A stretch of 64,000 nucleotides of DNA. It comes from Delftia acidovorans. GTDB taxonomy: Bacteria > Pseudomonadota > Gammaproteobacteria > Burkholderiales > Burkholderiaceae_C. The position numbers and the translations under genes were made by a program. Each line of letters starts with the position of its first letter. The first letter of the stretch is position 1. The notes beneath the pieces are model-generated. The model saw only the letters and a program-made list of their open reading frames with translations. It did not search any database and had not been told where the DNA came from. Positions 53,286 to 62,301 of this stretch are shown here, piece by piece. The stretch is taken from NCBI GenBank assembly GCA_031286585.1, contig JAITUC010000038.1, positions 186,001 through 250,000 of the forward strand. Direction: 5' to 3'.

Positions 53286-54242
53286 ATGGCCGTTTTCACC
53301 GAAGTCTCCGACAAAGACGCGCGCGAGCTGCTGCGCCGCATGTCCCTGGGTTCCTTCAAGGAGCTGCGCGGCATCCAGGGCGGCATAGAGAACACCAACT
53401 ACTTTCTCACCACCGAGCAGGGTGAGTGGGTGCTGACACTGTTCGAGCGCCTGACGGCCGAGCAACTGCCCTTCTACCTGTACCTGATGAAGCACCTGGC
53501 GCAGGCCGGCATTCCCGTGCCCGACCCGCAGGCCGAGACCCGCAGCGGCGACATCCTGCTGAGCGTGTGCGGCAAGCCGGCCTCCATCGTCAACCGCCTG
53601 CCCGGCAAGAGCGAGCTGGCGCCCCAGCCCGCGCACTGCGCCGCCGTGGGCGAGATGCTGGCGCGCATGCACCTGGCGGGACGCGACTACGATCGCCAGC
53701 AGCCCAATCTGCGCAGCCTGCCCTGGTGGAACGAGACCGTGCCCACGGTCATCCCGCACATCGACGCACCCACGGCCGACCTGCTGCGCTCCGAGCTGGC
53801 CTTCCAGAACCATGTGGCCGCCTCGCCCGCCTATGCGGCCCTGCCGCGCGGCCCCGTGCACGCCGACCTGTTCCGCGACAACGTGATGTTCGAGGGCGAG
53901 CGCCTGACCGGCTTCTTCGACTTCTACTTCGCAGGCGTGGACAGCTGGCTGTTCGACCTGGCCGTGTGCCTCAACGACTGGTGCATCGAACACGCCACCG
54001 GCGCCCATGACGCCACCAAGGCCAGGGCCATGATCGATGCCTACCAGTCGGTACGCCCCCTGACCGCCGCCGAGCGCGAGCTGTTCAACCCCATGCTGCG
54101 CGCGGGTGCGCTGCGCTTCTGGATCTCCCGCCTGTGGGATTTCCATCTGCCGCGCGAGGCCTCCATGCTCGTTCCCCACGACCCCACCCATTTCGAGCGC
54201 GTGCTGCGCCAGCGCCTGGCCCACCCGGTGGCGCCGGACTGA
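53286..54242 (+). CDS. thrB: Homoserine kinase (ThrB, choline-kinase-like type)
   Basis: The 318-residue aminoglycoside-phosphotransferase-fold kinase has the Brenner-type motif GPVHADLFRDNVMFEGE and the DFD-like metal site in LTGFFDFYFAG. Its opening MAVFTEVS, with GIQGGIENTNYF, is the signature of the ThrB type found in beta- and gammaproteobacteria other than enterics. It phosphorylates homoserine in threonine synthesis. The frame ends with the conserved DFHLPREASMLVPHDP segment. It probably shares a transcript with the DUF2782 gene upstream. Confidence 0.95.
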   Translation: MAVFTEVSDKDARELLRRMSLGSFKELRGIQGGIENTNYFLTTEQGEWVLTLFERLTAEQLPFYLYLMKHLAQAGIPVPDPQAETRSGDILLSVCGKPASIVNRLPGKSELAPQPAHCAAVGEMLARMHLAGRDYDRQQPNLRSLPWWNETVPTVIPHIDAPTADLLRSELAFQNHVAASPAYAALPRGPVHADLFRDNVMFEGERLTGFFDFYFAGVDSWLFDLAVCLNDWCIEHATGAHDATKARAMIDAYQSVRPLTAAERELFNPMLRAGALRFWISRLWDFHLPREASMLVPHDPTHFERVLRQRLAHPVAPD

Positions 54243-54388
54243 CGTCCGAAGACCGCCACAGCGCGGCCGGCAGAGGGCTTTGCGGTCCACGGGCCGCGCG
54301 TCCTCGGGTACAGTCCCCGTTCGGGCGCCAGCGGCGCGGCCCATGCCAGAGGCCATGCCCCATCCAGGCGCCCCGACTTCCTCACCCC

Positions 54389-55222
54389 ATGAAACTTCTC
54401 ATCGTTCCCGCCCGTACCGGCCTGCAATGGGTGCAGCAGGGCATCCGCACCTTCCGCCAGCAGCCGCTGGCACTGGCGGCGCTGTTCTTTCTGTCGATGG
54501 CGGCCATGTCCCTGGTCACGGTGCTGCCGCTGATCGGCCCCGTGATCGCGCTGGGCCTGCTGCCGGCCACCTCGCTGGCCATGATGGTGGCGGCGGCCGA
54601 GGCATCGCACGGGCGTGCGCCCACGCCGGCCCTGCTGCTGGTGGCCTTTCGCACGGGGCGCCAGCGCCTGAACTCCATGCTCACGCTGGGCGCCATGTAT
54701 GCGGCAGGCTTCCTGCTGATCATGGGCCTGTCCATGCTGGTGGACGACGGCCAGTTTGCCAACGTTTACCTGGGCGGCGAGCCGCTGACGCGCGAGATCG
54801 CAGAGTCGCCCGACTTCCAGGCCGCCATGTGGCTGAGCATGGGCCTGTACCTGCCGCTGTCCCTGCTGTTCTGGCACGCGCCGGGGCTGGTGCACTGGCA
54901 CAACGTGCCCCCCGTCAAGGCCGTGTTCTTCAGCCTGGTGGCCTGCGTGCGCAACATCGGCGCGCTGGTGGTCTTCGGCCTGAGCTGGATGGGCGTGTTC
55001 ATCGTGGCCGGCATCGTGATGGCCCTGATCTCGGCCGTGCTGGCCCAGGTGCTGGGCAGCATTGCCAATGGCCTGATGATCGGCACGGCCATGCTGCTGG
55101 CCGCCATGTTCTTCACCTCCATCGTCTTCACCTTCCGCGACTGCTTTGCAGCGCCCGATGAAAGCGACGGCAGCGATGCCATCGGCACCGAGCCGCCCGC
55201 GCCGCCCGGTCTGTCCGGCTGA
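54389..55222 (+). CDS. BPSS1780-family membrane protein
   Basis: The 277-residue protein has six hydrophobic segments and the family opening MKLLIVPARTGLQWVQQGIRTFRQQPLALAAL. The family, common in Burkholderiales, has no established function. ATG 54389 is chosen because it begins this conserved motif, although the frame is open 255 nt further. The C-terminal 25 residues are acidic and Pro-rich, probably cytoplasmic. A strong terminator follows. Confidence 0.87.
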   Translation: MKLLIVPARTGLQWVQQGIRTFRQQPLALAALFFLSMAAMSLVTVLPLIGPVIALGLLPATSLAMMVAAAEASHGRAPTPALLLVAFRTGRQRLNSMLTLGAMYAAGFLLIMGLSMLVDDGQFANVYLGGEPLTREIAESPDFQAAMWLSMGLYLPLSLLFWHAPGLVHWHNVPPVKAVFFSLVACVRNIGALVVFGLSWMGVFIVAGIVMALISAVLAQVLGSIANGLMIGTAMLLAAMFFTSIVFTFRDCFAAPDESDGSDAIGTEPPAPPGLSG

Positions 55223-55244
55223 GCGCCTCGCCACTGGAACCCCG

Positions 55245-55270
55245 AAGCCCCTTTCAAGGGGCTTTGTCTT
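55245..55270 (+). terminator. Intrinsic terminator of the DUF2782-thrB-membrane protein unit
   Basis: AAGCCCC / GGGGCTT (55245-55251 with 55258-55264) with a 6-nt loop is followed by TGTCTTT. Confidence 0.88.
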
Positions 55271-55341
55271 TGGGCCCTTTCTTTGGGTCTTTTCTCTGGT
55301 TCTTTGACTGGCCGTATCGCCGGGCAGCTCTCGCCTGGCGG

Positions 55342-55410
55342 CTGTCATATGACGCCGTCACGGTTTCGTCATTTGGATGCCATCGCTCTGTCACACCGGC
55401 TGCCTAGCAT
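55342..55410 (+). promoter_or_regulatory. Tandem Pho box and -10 of phoX
   Basis: Four half-sites recur at exact 11-bp spacing: CCGTCAC (55355), TCGTCAT (55366), ATGCCAT (55377) and CTGTCAC (55388-55394). A further CTGTCAT lies at 55342. The -10 TAGCAT (55405-55410) starts 10 nt after the last half-site, replacing a -35 as in known PhoB-activated promoters. The leader to the phoX ATG is about 90 nt. Confidence 0.88.
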
Positions 55411-55504
55411 GCCGGGCGGATGTCAAGCCAGTGAGTGCGCGGCGGCATCCCGGCCCATCCCGCCCCCGATGGGTCGACGCCGACAAACCCATAACGGAAG
55501 CCCC

Positions 55505-57454
55505 ATGCCCCAATCCACGATGCTCTCCCGCCGCAAGGCGCTGCAACTCCTGACCGGCGCCCCCCTGCTGCCGCTCGGCTCCGCCGTGTCCGCCACCGGC
55601 CTGCTGACCGCCTGCGGCGGCGACGACGGCCCCGCGAAGAACTATGTGGCGGCCAGCTTCACCTCCATGGCAGCGCCCACGCTGGCCAATCCCCAGGCCA
55701 TGGCCAGGATGACCGTGGCCTCGCAGCTCAAGGTGCAGTACAGCGACAACAGCGAGCAGAGCTTCGACCTGGGCTACCAGCCCTTCTTCGTGACCGGTGA
55801 TGAAGTGCCCGACGGCAAGGGTGGAAAGATCCTGGCCGGCGGCTACTACGACATCAACAACAACAAGATCATCGACCGCACCGTGGCAGGCAGCGAGCGC
55901 CACTTCTTCTCAGACTCGCCGGACGGCACCTCGCTGCTGACCGTGCCCAATGCCAAGGTGGACGGCGTCAAGGGCAAGCCCGTGTTCGCCGTGGTGCAGT
56001 TCGAATACACCACCTGGGCGCAGGACGGCAAGACCGACATGTACGGCAAGCTGCCCTCGCCCATCGCCGTGCTGACCCTGGATCAGGACCAGACCACCGG
56101 CAAGCTCAGCCTGGTCAAGTACCACAACGTGGACACCTCCAAGGTGCACGGCCTGTGGATCACCTGCGGCGCCAGCCTGTCGCCCTGGGGCACCCACCTG
56201 TCCAGCGAAGAGTACGAGCCCGACGCCTTCGCCACCGGCAATGCCCAGCTGCTGGCCTACAGCCAGAACCTGTATGGCGACCAGAACAAGGCCAACCCCT
56301 ACCACTACGGCCACATGCCCGAAGTGACGGTCAACGTGGACGGCACGGCCAGCATCAAGAAGCATTTCTGCATGGGCCGCATCTCGCACGAGCTGGTCCA
56401 GGTCATGCCCGACCAGCGCACGGCACTGATGGGCGACGACGCCACCAACAGCGGCTACTTCGTCTTCGTGGCCGACAAGGAAAAGGACCTGTCCTCGGGT
56501 TCGCTGTACGTGGCCAAGGTGGGCGCGGGCTTTTCCATCGACCCCGCATCGGGCAGCGCCGCCGCGCTGACCTGGATCAAGCTGGGCTCGGCCACCAGCG
56601 CCGAGATCGAGCAACTGGCCAACACGCTCAAGCCCACGGACATCATGACCGTGGCCAAGACCGATCCGGGCGACGCCAGCTACACCAAGATCACGGCCAA
56701 CGGCAAGGTCGAGTGGATCAAGATCAACCCCGGCATGGACAAGGCCGCCGCCTTCCTGGAAACCCACCGCTACGCCGCCTTCAAGGGCGCGAGCATGGGC
56801 TTCACCAAGATGGAAGGCACGACCGTCAACGCCAAGGACAAGGTCGCCTACTCGGCCCTGCAGAACTGCGAGAAGTCCATGGTGGCCGGTGATGCCCTGA
56901 ACGTGGCCGGCAACGGCGTGTCCATCCCCAAGCAGCTCAAGGCCGGCGCCGTGATGGCACTGAACCTGCGCGGCGGCCAGAAGGACACGGCAGGCAACGC
57001 CATCAACAGCGAGTGGATGCCCGTGGACACCAAGGCCCTGCTGGCCGGCGAGGACATCAGCGCCGACGCGCTGGGCAACACCGGCAACCCCGACAAGATC
57101 TGCAACCCCGACAACCTGAAGTTCTCGGAAAAGATGCGCACCCTGTTCATCGGTGAGGACAGCGGCCAGCACGTGAACAACTTCCTGTGGGCCTACAACA
57201 TCGACACAAGGAAGCTGTCGCGCGTGATGTCGATTCCCGCCGGTGGCGAATCCACGGGCCTGCACGCCGTGGACGAGATCAACGGCTGGACCTACATCAT
57301 GAGCAACTTCCAGCACGCCGGCGACTGGGGCAGCATCCACAACGTGGTCAAGCCCACGCTGGACCCGCTGATCAGCGCCAACTATCGCGGCAAGTTCGGC
57401 GCCGCCGTCGGCTACCTGACCGGCGCCGCTGCCCAGCCCAAGCTGTCGGCCTGA
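55505..57454 (+). CDS. phoX: PhoX-family alkaline phosphatase (Tat-exported)
   Basis: The 649-residue protein belongs to the PhoX/DUF839 family of calcium- and iron-dependent phosphatases. It has a Tat motif S-R-R-K-A (8-12) and a lipobox TGLLTAC (Cys37), so it should be a folded, lipid-anchored periplasmic or surface enzyme. Family segments include HGLWITCGASLSPWGTHLSSEEYEPDAF and MGRISHELVQV, which hold metal and substrate ligands. It releases phosphate from organic esters during phosphate starvation. ATG 55505 gives the Tat signal and follows GGAAG. The multi-copy Pho box upstream strongly supports PhoB control. Confidence 0.93.
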   Translation: MPQSTMLSRRKALQLLTGAPLLPLGSAVSATGLLTACGGDDGPAKNYVAASFTSMAAPTLANPQAMARMTVASQLKVQYSDNSEQSFDLGYQPFFVTGDEVPDGKGGKILAGGYYDINNNKIIDRTVAGSERHFFSDSPDGTSLLTVPNAKVDGVKGKPVFAVVQFEYTTWAQDGKTDMYGKLPSPIAVLTLDQDQTTGKLSLVKYHNVDTSKVHGLWITCGASLSPWGTHLSSEEYEPDAFATGNAQLLAYSQNLYGDQNKANPYHYGHMPEVTVNVDGTASIKKHFCMGRISHELVQVMPDQRTALMGDDATNSGYFVFVADKEKDLSSGSLYVAKVGAGFSIDPASGSAAALTWIKLGSATSAEIEQLANTLKPTDIMTVAKTDPGDASYTKITANGKVEWIKINPGMDKAAAFLETHRYAAFKGASMGFTKMEGTTVNAKDKVAYSALQNCEKSMVAGDALNVAGNGVSIPKQLKAGAVMALNLRGGQKDTAGNAINSEWMPVDTKALLAGEDISADALGNTGNPDKICNPDNLKFSEKMRTLFIGEDSGQHVNNFLWAYNIDTRKLSRVMSIPAGGESTGLHAVDEINGWTYIMSNFQHAGDWGSIHNVVKPTLDPLISANYRGKFGAAVGYLTGAAAQPKLSA

Positions 57455-57502
57455 CCGCCGCCCCAGCGCCCCGCCGCCCTGCGGCGAGTGGCGCAGCCAC
57501 AC

Positions 57503-57531
57503 AAAGGCCATGGATTTCCATGGCCTTTTTG
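57503..57531 (+). terminator. Intrinsic terminator of phoX
   Basis: AAAGGCCATGG (57503-57513) pairs with CCATGGCCTTT (57518-57528) across a 4-nt loop, ending in a TTTTT run. Confidence 0.92.
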
Positions 57532-57583
57532 CATGTCTGCTCCGCAATTGCACGGATGTCATGAGCCCGACCCTTAGCGCTAG

Positions 57584-57616
57584 AAACAAGATTCATTCTC
57601 AACTGATCGCTATAAT
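57584..57616 (+). promoter_or_regulatory. Fur-box-like operator and -10 of the DUF4198-like gene
   Basis: On the minus strand TTGAGAATGAATCTTGTT (57602-57585) matches a Fur consensus of the TGAGAATGATTCTCA type at about 14 of 18 positions. A perfect TATAAT lies at 57611-57616. Overlap of the site with the -35 region is consistent with iron-dependent repression. The gene starts 115 nt downstream. Confidence 0.6.
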
Positions 57617-57730
57617 TTCTGATGCATTGCGAGGTCCATTACCGGGCATTGCACCCCGTTCCGCCCCGCCCGGACCGCAGCCTTCAAGGCCCGGCTGGCG
57701 GACGCAGAGCCACACCACAGGAGAGACTCC

Positions 57731-58378
57731 ATGACCCCAGCTTCGCGCATCCTTCGCAGCACGGCCTCCGCATGGCTGGCGGCCGCTGCCACCCTGGCGG
57801 TGCCGGCCGCACATGCAGACTACCTCTGGCTGCAGCAGGACGCTGGGCAGGCCCGGGCCTATGCCGGAGAGCTGCGCAAGCCGCTGGAACAGTTGCCGGC
57901 CCTGGAAGATGCCAAGCAGGTCCTGCCGGACGGCAAGAGCCTTCCCCTGAAGGCCGACGCCCATCATTTCACCGTGGACGCAGGCCAGGGCCCTGGTCAG
58001 GGAGATGTGCGCATTGCCGCCACGCGCCCCGGCGCCAATGGTGTGCTGACGTACTACCAGGCCCGTTTCGGCCGCAATGACACCAAGGCCGTGAACGACC
58101 TGGAGCTGGTGCCGACCACGGCGGGTGGCGATGCGTTCCAGCTGATGTTCAAGGGCCGCAAGGTCGCGGCCAGCCAGGTCAACGTGCAGACCAGCGAGGG
58201 CTGGTACCGCACGCTCACGCCATCGCAGGACGGCACGGTCAGCTTCAAGCCCTACTTCCCGGGCCTGTATGTGCTGGAGGTGACGGCGCGCGTGGACAAC
58301 GGCTCGGTCACGCTGGACGGCAGGAAGTACACCGACGTGCGCCACACCACGACGCTGAGCTTCGAAGTCAAGCCCTGA
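57731..58378 (+). CDS. DUF4198-like periplasmic protein
   Basis: The 215-residue protein has a signal peptide (about 1-29, ending AAHAD) and a beta-rich domain with DYLWLQQDAGQARAYAGEL, SEGWYRTLTPSQDG and a C-terminal PGLYVLEVTARV. This pattern resembles DUF4198, seen near TonB-dependent iron or cobalt/nickel uptake systems. No TonB receptor is in the window. The Fur-like promoter suggests a role in iron starvation. No biochemical function is known. It converges with uvrD, 24 bp away. Confidence 0.7.
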   Translation: MTPASRILRSTASAWLAAAATLAVPAAHADYLWLQQDAGQARAYAGELRKPLEQLPALEDAKQVLPDGKSLPLKADAHHFTVDAGQGPGQGDVRIAATRPGANGVLTYYQARFGRNDTKAVNDLELVPTTAGGDAFQLMFKGRKVAASQVNVQTSEGWYRTLTPSQDGTVSFKPYFPGLYVLEVTARVDNGSVTLDGRKYTDVRHTTTLSFEVKP

Positions 58379-58402
58379 AACTTGGGTGCGGCACCCCGGC
58401 GC

Positions 58403-60871
58403 TCACTCCACGACCGTGAGCTTGGCAATGGACAGCGCCAGCCACTTCGTGCCGTGGCGCCCGAAGCTGACCTGGGCGCGCGCATCGTCGCCCGTACCCT
58501 CCAGGGCCAGCACCTTGCCCTCGCCGAACTTGTTGTGGAACACGTTCAGGCCCACGCGCAGGCCGTGGCCCGGATCGGCCTTTTGCGGCGGCACGGGCGG
58601 GCTGGCAAAGACCTCGCTGCGCCAGCCTTCGGCCTTGTTGCCGAAGCCGCCGCGATCGCGTGAACCATAGCCACCACCACCACCGCCGCCGGGCCGGGGT
58701 GTGTAGCTGCCAAAGCCGCCCTGCTTGGGGGTGATCCACTTGAGCGCCTCATCGGGCAGCTCGTCGAAGAAGCGGCTCTTGACGTTGTAGCGCGTCTGCC
58801 CGTGCAGCATGCGCGTCTGCGAATGGCTCAGGTACAGCCGCTTGCGCGCGCGGGTGATGGCCACATAGGCCAGGCGGCGTTCTTCCTCCAGGCCGCCCCG
58901 GTCCATCATGGCGTTCTCGTGCGGGAACAGGCCCTCTTCCACGCCACCGATGAAGACGGCGTCGAACTCCAGCCCCTTGGAGGCATGCACGGTCATCAGT
59001 TGCACGGCGTCCTGGCCTGCCTGGGCCTGGTTGTCGCCGGCCTCCAGCGCCGCGTGCGTCAGGAAGGCCGCCAGCGGCGAAAGCGTCTCGCCGGTATCGG
59101 CATCCACCACGCCGGCCACGGTGCCTGCCGGCGGCGTGAGCGGCGTGTCCAGCAGCGGCTGCGCAGGGTCCAGGCCCTGGCTGGCCGGGCTTTGCGTCAG
59201 CGCCCTGGCGCCGTCGTGCTCGTCCAGCGGCAGGGCCACGGCGTCGCGGCCAAAGCCTTCCTGGGTGACAAAGCTCTCGGCCGCGTTCACGAGTTCCTGC
59301 AGGTTCTCGATGCGGTCGGCGCCTTCCTTTTCGTTGCGGTAGTGCTCGAGCAGGCCGCTTTCCTCCTCGATGGCCTCGATGATCTCGCGCAGCGTGCGGC
59401 CCTGGGTCTGCTCGCGCAGCACGTCGATCTTGGCGACAAAGCCTGCGAGCTTGGCGCCCGGCGCACCTGGCACGGCCGAGACGGCATCGTGCAGCGAACA
59501 GCCCGCGCTGCGCGCCGCGTCCTGCAGCGTCTCCACGCTGCGCGCGCCGATACCGCGCGGCGGGAAGTTCACCACGCGCAGAAAGCTGGTGTCGTCGTGC
59601 GGGTTCTCCAGCAGGCGCAGATAGGCCAGCGCATGCTTGATTTCGGCACGCTCGAAAAAGCGCAGGCCGCCGTACACGCGGTACGGAATGGCGGCGTTGA
59701 ACAGCTGCGACTCGATCACGCGGCTTTGCGCATTGCTGCGGTAGAGCACGGCGATTTCCTGGCGCTGCCAGCCGTCCTTTTTCACGAGCTGCTGGATTTC
59801 CTCGACCATCCACTGCGCCTCGGCCATGTCCGTGGGCGCCTCGTAGATGCGCACGGGCTCGCCCGGGCCCTGGGTGGTGCGCAGGTTCTTGCCCAGGCGC
59901 TGGCTGTTGTGGCTGATGAGCGCGTTGGCGCAGTCCAGGATGTTGCTGTAGGAGCGGTAGTTCTGCTCCAGCTTGATCTGCTGGCGCACGTCGAACTCGC
60001 GCACGAAGTCCTGCATGTTGCCCACGCGCGCACCGCGAAAGGCGTAGATGCTCTGGTCGTCGTCGCCCACGGCGATCACGCTGCCCGTGGCCTGCAGACG
60101 GCCATCCACCATGTCGCCGGCCAGCTGCTTGAGCCACTGGTACTGCAGCTTGTTGGTGTCCTGGAACTCATCGACCATGATGTGGCGAAAGCGTCGCTGG
60201 TAGTGGGCGCGCAGCGCGGCGTCGTCGCGCAGCAGCTCGTAGGAGCGCAGCATCAGCTCGCCGAAGTCGACCACGCCCTCGCGCTGGCACTGCTCCTCGT
60301 AGAGCTGGTAGATCTCGACCTTCTTGCGCGTGTCCGGGTCATTGGCCACCACGTCGCCGGGGCGCATGCCCTCTTCCTTGCAGCCGGCAATGAAGTACTG
60401 CAGCTGCTTGGGCGGGAAGCGCTCGTCGTCCACGTTGAACTGCTTGCACAGGCGCTTGACGGCCGACAGCTGGTCCTGCGTGTCCAGGATCTGGAAGGTG
60501 GACGACAGCTTCGCCGCCTGGTGGTGGGCGCGCAGCAGCCGGTTGCACAGGCCGTGGAAGGTGCCTATCCACATGCCGCGCACGTTGTAGGGCAGCATGG
60601 CCGACAGGCGGGCCAGCATTTCCTTGGCCGCCTTGTTGGTGAAGGTCACGGCCAGGATGGAGCCCGGCGTGGCCTGGCCCGTCTGCAGCAGCCAGGCGAT
60701 GCGCGTGGTCAGCACCCGCGTCTTGCCCGAGCCCGCGCCGGCCAGGATCAGCGCGTGGCCGGCAGGAAGCGTGACGGCCGCAAGCTGCTCCTCGTTGAGG
60801 TGGGTCAGCAAAGGGGAGTTGGGGGCGGGCGCGGCACCGGAGGCGCCGTCGAGCAGATCGATCGGGAACAT
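58403..60871 (-). CDS. uvrD: ATP-dependent DNA helicase UvrD
   Basis: The 822-residue SF1A helicase has motif I AGAGSGKTR, motif II DEFQDTN, motif III AVGDDDQSIYAFRGA, motif IV QNYRSYSNIL, motif V TVHASKGLEFDAVFIGG and motif VI VAITRARKRLYLSHS. It unwinds DNA in mismatch and nucleotide excision repair. Compared with E. coli UvrD it has an extra Pro/Ala/Gly-rich insertion before motif V and a Gly-rich C-terminal tract (PGGGGGGGYG), both usual in betaproteobacteria. ATG 60871 begins MFPIDLLDG. It is divergent from the GMP reductase gene. Confidence 0.96.
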   Translation of the reverse strand: MFPIDLLDGASGAAPAPNSPLLTHLNEEQLAAVTLPAGHALILAGAGSGKTRVLTTRIAWLLQTGQATPGSILAVTFTNKAAKEMLARLSAMLPYNVRGMWIGTFHGLCNRLLRAHHQAAKLSSTFQILDTQDQLSAVKRLCKQFNVDDERFPPKQLQYFIAGCKEEGMRPGDVVANDPDTRKKVEIYQLYEEQCQREGVVDFGELMLRSYELLRDDAALRAHYQRRFRHIMVDEFQDTNKLQYQWLKQLAGDMVDGRLQATGSVIAVGDDDQSIYAFRGARVGNMQDFVREFDVRQQIKLEQNYRSYSNILDCANALISHNSQRLGKNLRTTQGPGEPVRIYEAPTDMAEAQWMVEEIQQLVKKDGWQRQEIAVLYRSNAQSRVIESQLFNAAIPYRVYGGLRFFERAEIKHALAYLRLLENPHDDTSFLRVVNFPPRGIGARSVETLQDAARSAGCSLHDAVSAVPGAPGAKLAGFVAKIDVLREQTQGRTLREIIEAIEEESGLLEHYRNEKEGADRIENLQELVNAAESFVTQEGFGRDAVALPLDEHDGARALTQSPASQGLDPAQPLLDTPLTPPAGTVAGVVDADTGETLSPLAAFLTHAALEAGDNQAQAGQDAVQLMTVHASKGLEFDAVFIGGVEEGLFPHENAMMDRGGLEEERRLAYVAITRARKRLYLSHSQTRMLHGQTRYNVKSRFFDELPDEALKWITPKQGGFGSYTPRPGGGGGGGYGSRDRGGFGNKAEGWRSEVFASPPVPPQKADPGHGLRVGLNVFHNKFGEGKVLALEGTGDDARAQVSFGRHGTKWLALSIAKLTVVE

Positions 60872-60960
60872 CCCGGCATTGTAGAAAGCACCTCGCCCCC
60901 CAGGGAAACCGATGCCGCATTTCCCGCAATCGGTCCGCAATCGGCACGCGCAGCGCGCCC

Positions 60961-60989
60961 TTGCAGGCCCATAACGCCATTCCTATAAC
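60961..60989 (+). promoter_or_regulatory. Sigma-70 promoter upstream of guaC
   Basis: TTGCAG (60961-60966), a 17-bp spacer and TATAAC (60984-60989) match consensus well. The transcription start would be about 60996, 206 nt before the GMP reductase ATG. Confidence 0.65.
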
Positions 60990-61043
60990 CGCTATATCGA
61001 CAGGGCGCCCAGGCCCGTCGCCGGCAACGTATAGAATCAATCA

Positions 61044-61076
61044 CCGGGCCCAAGTTTCTTGCGGTCCGGTTTTTTG
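61044..61076 (+). terminator. Intrinsic terminator/attenuator in the guaC leader
   Basis: CCGGGCC-CAAG-TTT-CTTG-C-GGTCCGG forms an 11-bp stem with one bulged C and a 3-nt loop, followed by six T residues. It lies within the leader, 126 nt ahead of guaC and about 50 nt after the predicted start, so it either attenuates guaC or ends an ~80-nt RNA. Confidence 0.75.
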
Positions 61077-61201
61077 TGCCCGGGCCACAGCCGCCCTGGT
61101 GACGCGGCCCGCCCGCGCCGCCCGCAAGACCGGCCTCCAAGCCAAGCGCCCCATCGCGGAGGGATGTTCCTGCCGCGACCTTTCATGGAGCTTGGAATCA
61201 A

Positions 61202-62179
61202 ATGGAAATCTTCGACTACGACAACATCCTGCTGCTGCCGCGCAAGTGCCGCGTGGAAAGCCGCTCGGAGTGTGATGCCAGCGTGGAGCTGGGCGGTCGG
61301 TCCTTCCGCATCCCGGCCGTGCCGGCCAACATGAAGACGGTGGTGGATGAGCGCATCTGCACCTGGCTGGCCCAGAACGGCTACTTCTATGTGATGCACC
61401 GCTTTGACCTGGACAACGTGCAGTTCGTGCGCGAGATGCAGGGCAAGGGCTGCTTCGCCTCCATTTCGCTGGGCGTCAAGAAGCCCGACTACGACACCGT
61501 GGACCGCTTCGTCGCCGAAGGCCTGTGCCCCGAATACATCACCATCGACATCGCCCATGGCCATGCCGACAGCGTGAAGAACATGATCGGCTACCTCAAG
61601 GAAAAGCTGCCCAAGTCCTTCGTGATCGCCGGCAACGTGGGCACGCCCGAAGCCGTGATCGACCTGGAGAACTGGGGCGCCGACGCCACCAAGGTCGGCA
61701 TCGGCCCCGGCAAGGTCTGCATCACCAAGCTCAAGACGGGCTTCGGCACGGGCGGCTGGCAGCTGTCGGCGCTCAAGTGGTGCGCGCGCGTGGCGACCAA
61801 GCCCATCATTGCCGACGGCGGCATCCGCAGCCACGGCGACATCGCCAAGAGCGTGCGCTTTGGCGCCACCATGGTGATGATCGGCTCGCTGTTCGCGGGC
61901 CACGAGGAATCGCCGGGCCAGACCGTCGAGGAAAACGGCCAGCGCTTCAAGGAGTACTACGGCTCGGCCTCGGACTTCAACAAGGGCGAGTACAAGCACG
62001 TCGAGGGCAAGCGCATCCTCGAACCCGTCAAGGGCCTTCTGGCCGACACCCTGATCGAGATGGAGCAGGACGTGCAAAGCTCGATCAGCTACTCCGGCGG
62101 CAAGAAGCTGATGGACATCCGCAAGGTGAACTACGTGATCCTGGGTGGTGACAATGCAGGCGAACATCTGCTGATGTAA
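61202..62179 (+). CDS. guaC: GMP reductase
   Basis: The 325-residue IMPDH/GMPR-family barrel has the catalytic Cys173 in GIGPGKVCITKLKTGFG, the phosphate-binding loop IIADGGIRSHGDIAKS and the Tyr/Gly flap YYGSASDFNKGEYKHVEGKR. It lacks CBS domains and has the MEIFDYDNILLLPRKC start, which separates GMP reductase from IMP dehydrogenase. It reduces GMP to IMP with NADPH, balancing purine pools. ATG 61202 is used; an upstream in-frame start is not needed. A terminator-like hairpin in its leader suggests premature-termination control. Confidence 0.92.
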   Translation: MEIFDYDNILLLPRKCRVESRSECDASVELGGRSFRIPAVPANMKTVVDERICTWLAQNGYFYVMHRFDLDNVQFVREMQGKGCFASISLGVKKPDYDTVDRFVAEGLCPEYITIDIAHGHADSVKNMIGYLKEKLPKSFVIAGNVGTPEAVIDLENWGADATKVGIGPGKVCITKLKTGFGTGGWQLSALKWCARVATKPIIADGGIRSHGDIAKSVRFGATMVMIGSLFAGHEESPGQTVEENGQRFKEYYGSASDFNKGEYKHVEGKRILEPVKGLLADTLIEMEQDVQSSISYSGGKKLMDIRKVNYVILGGDNAGEHLLM

Positions 62180-62201
62180 GCGCACTGCGCACCAGCACCC
62201 C

Positions 62202-62226
62202 AAAGGCGGCCTCGGCCGCCTTTTTT
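62202..62226 (+). terminator. Intrinsic terminator of guaC
   Basis: AAAGGCGGC / GCCGCCTTT (62202-62210 with 62215-62223) with a 4-nt loop and six T residues. Confidence 0.92.
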
Positions 62227-62301
62227 GCGGCTATGCACCGGGTGGCACGCTGGCCAGGCTCAGCGCCGCCACGCCATGAACTAAAAATTTGGCTCGTCTT
62301 C

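Larger units (their letters stand above)
60872..61201. other. Divergent uvrD/guaC intergenic region
   Basis: These 330 bp hold the guaC promoter and leader terminator listed separately. A small hairpin in the leader (CGAC-A-GGGC-N6-GCCCGTCG, about 60998-61020) precedes the terminator. No open reading frame looks real. I see no known riboswitch fold. Confidence 0.55.
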
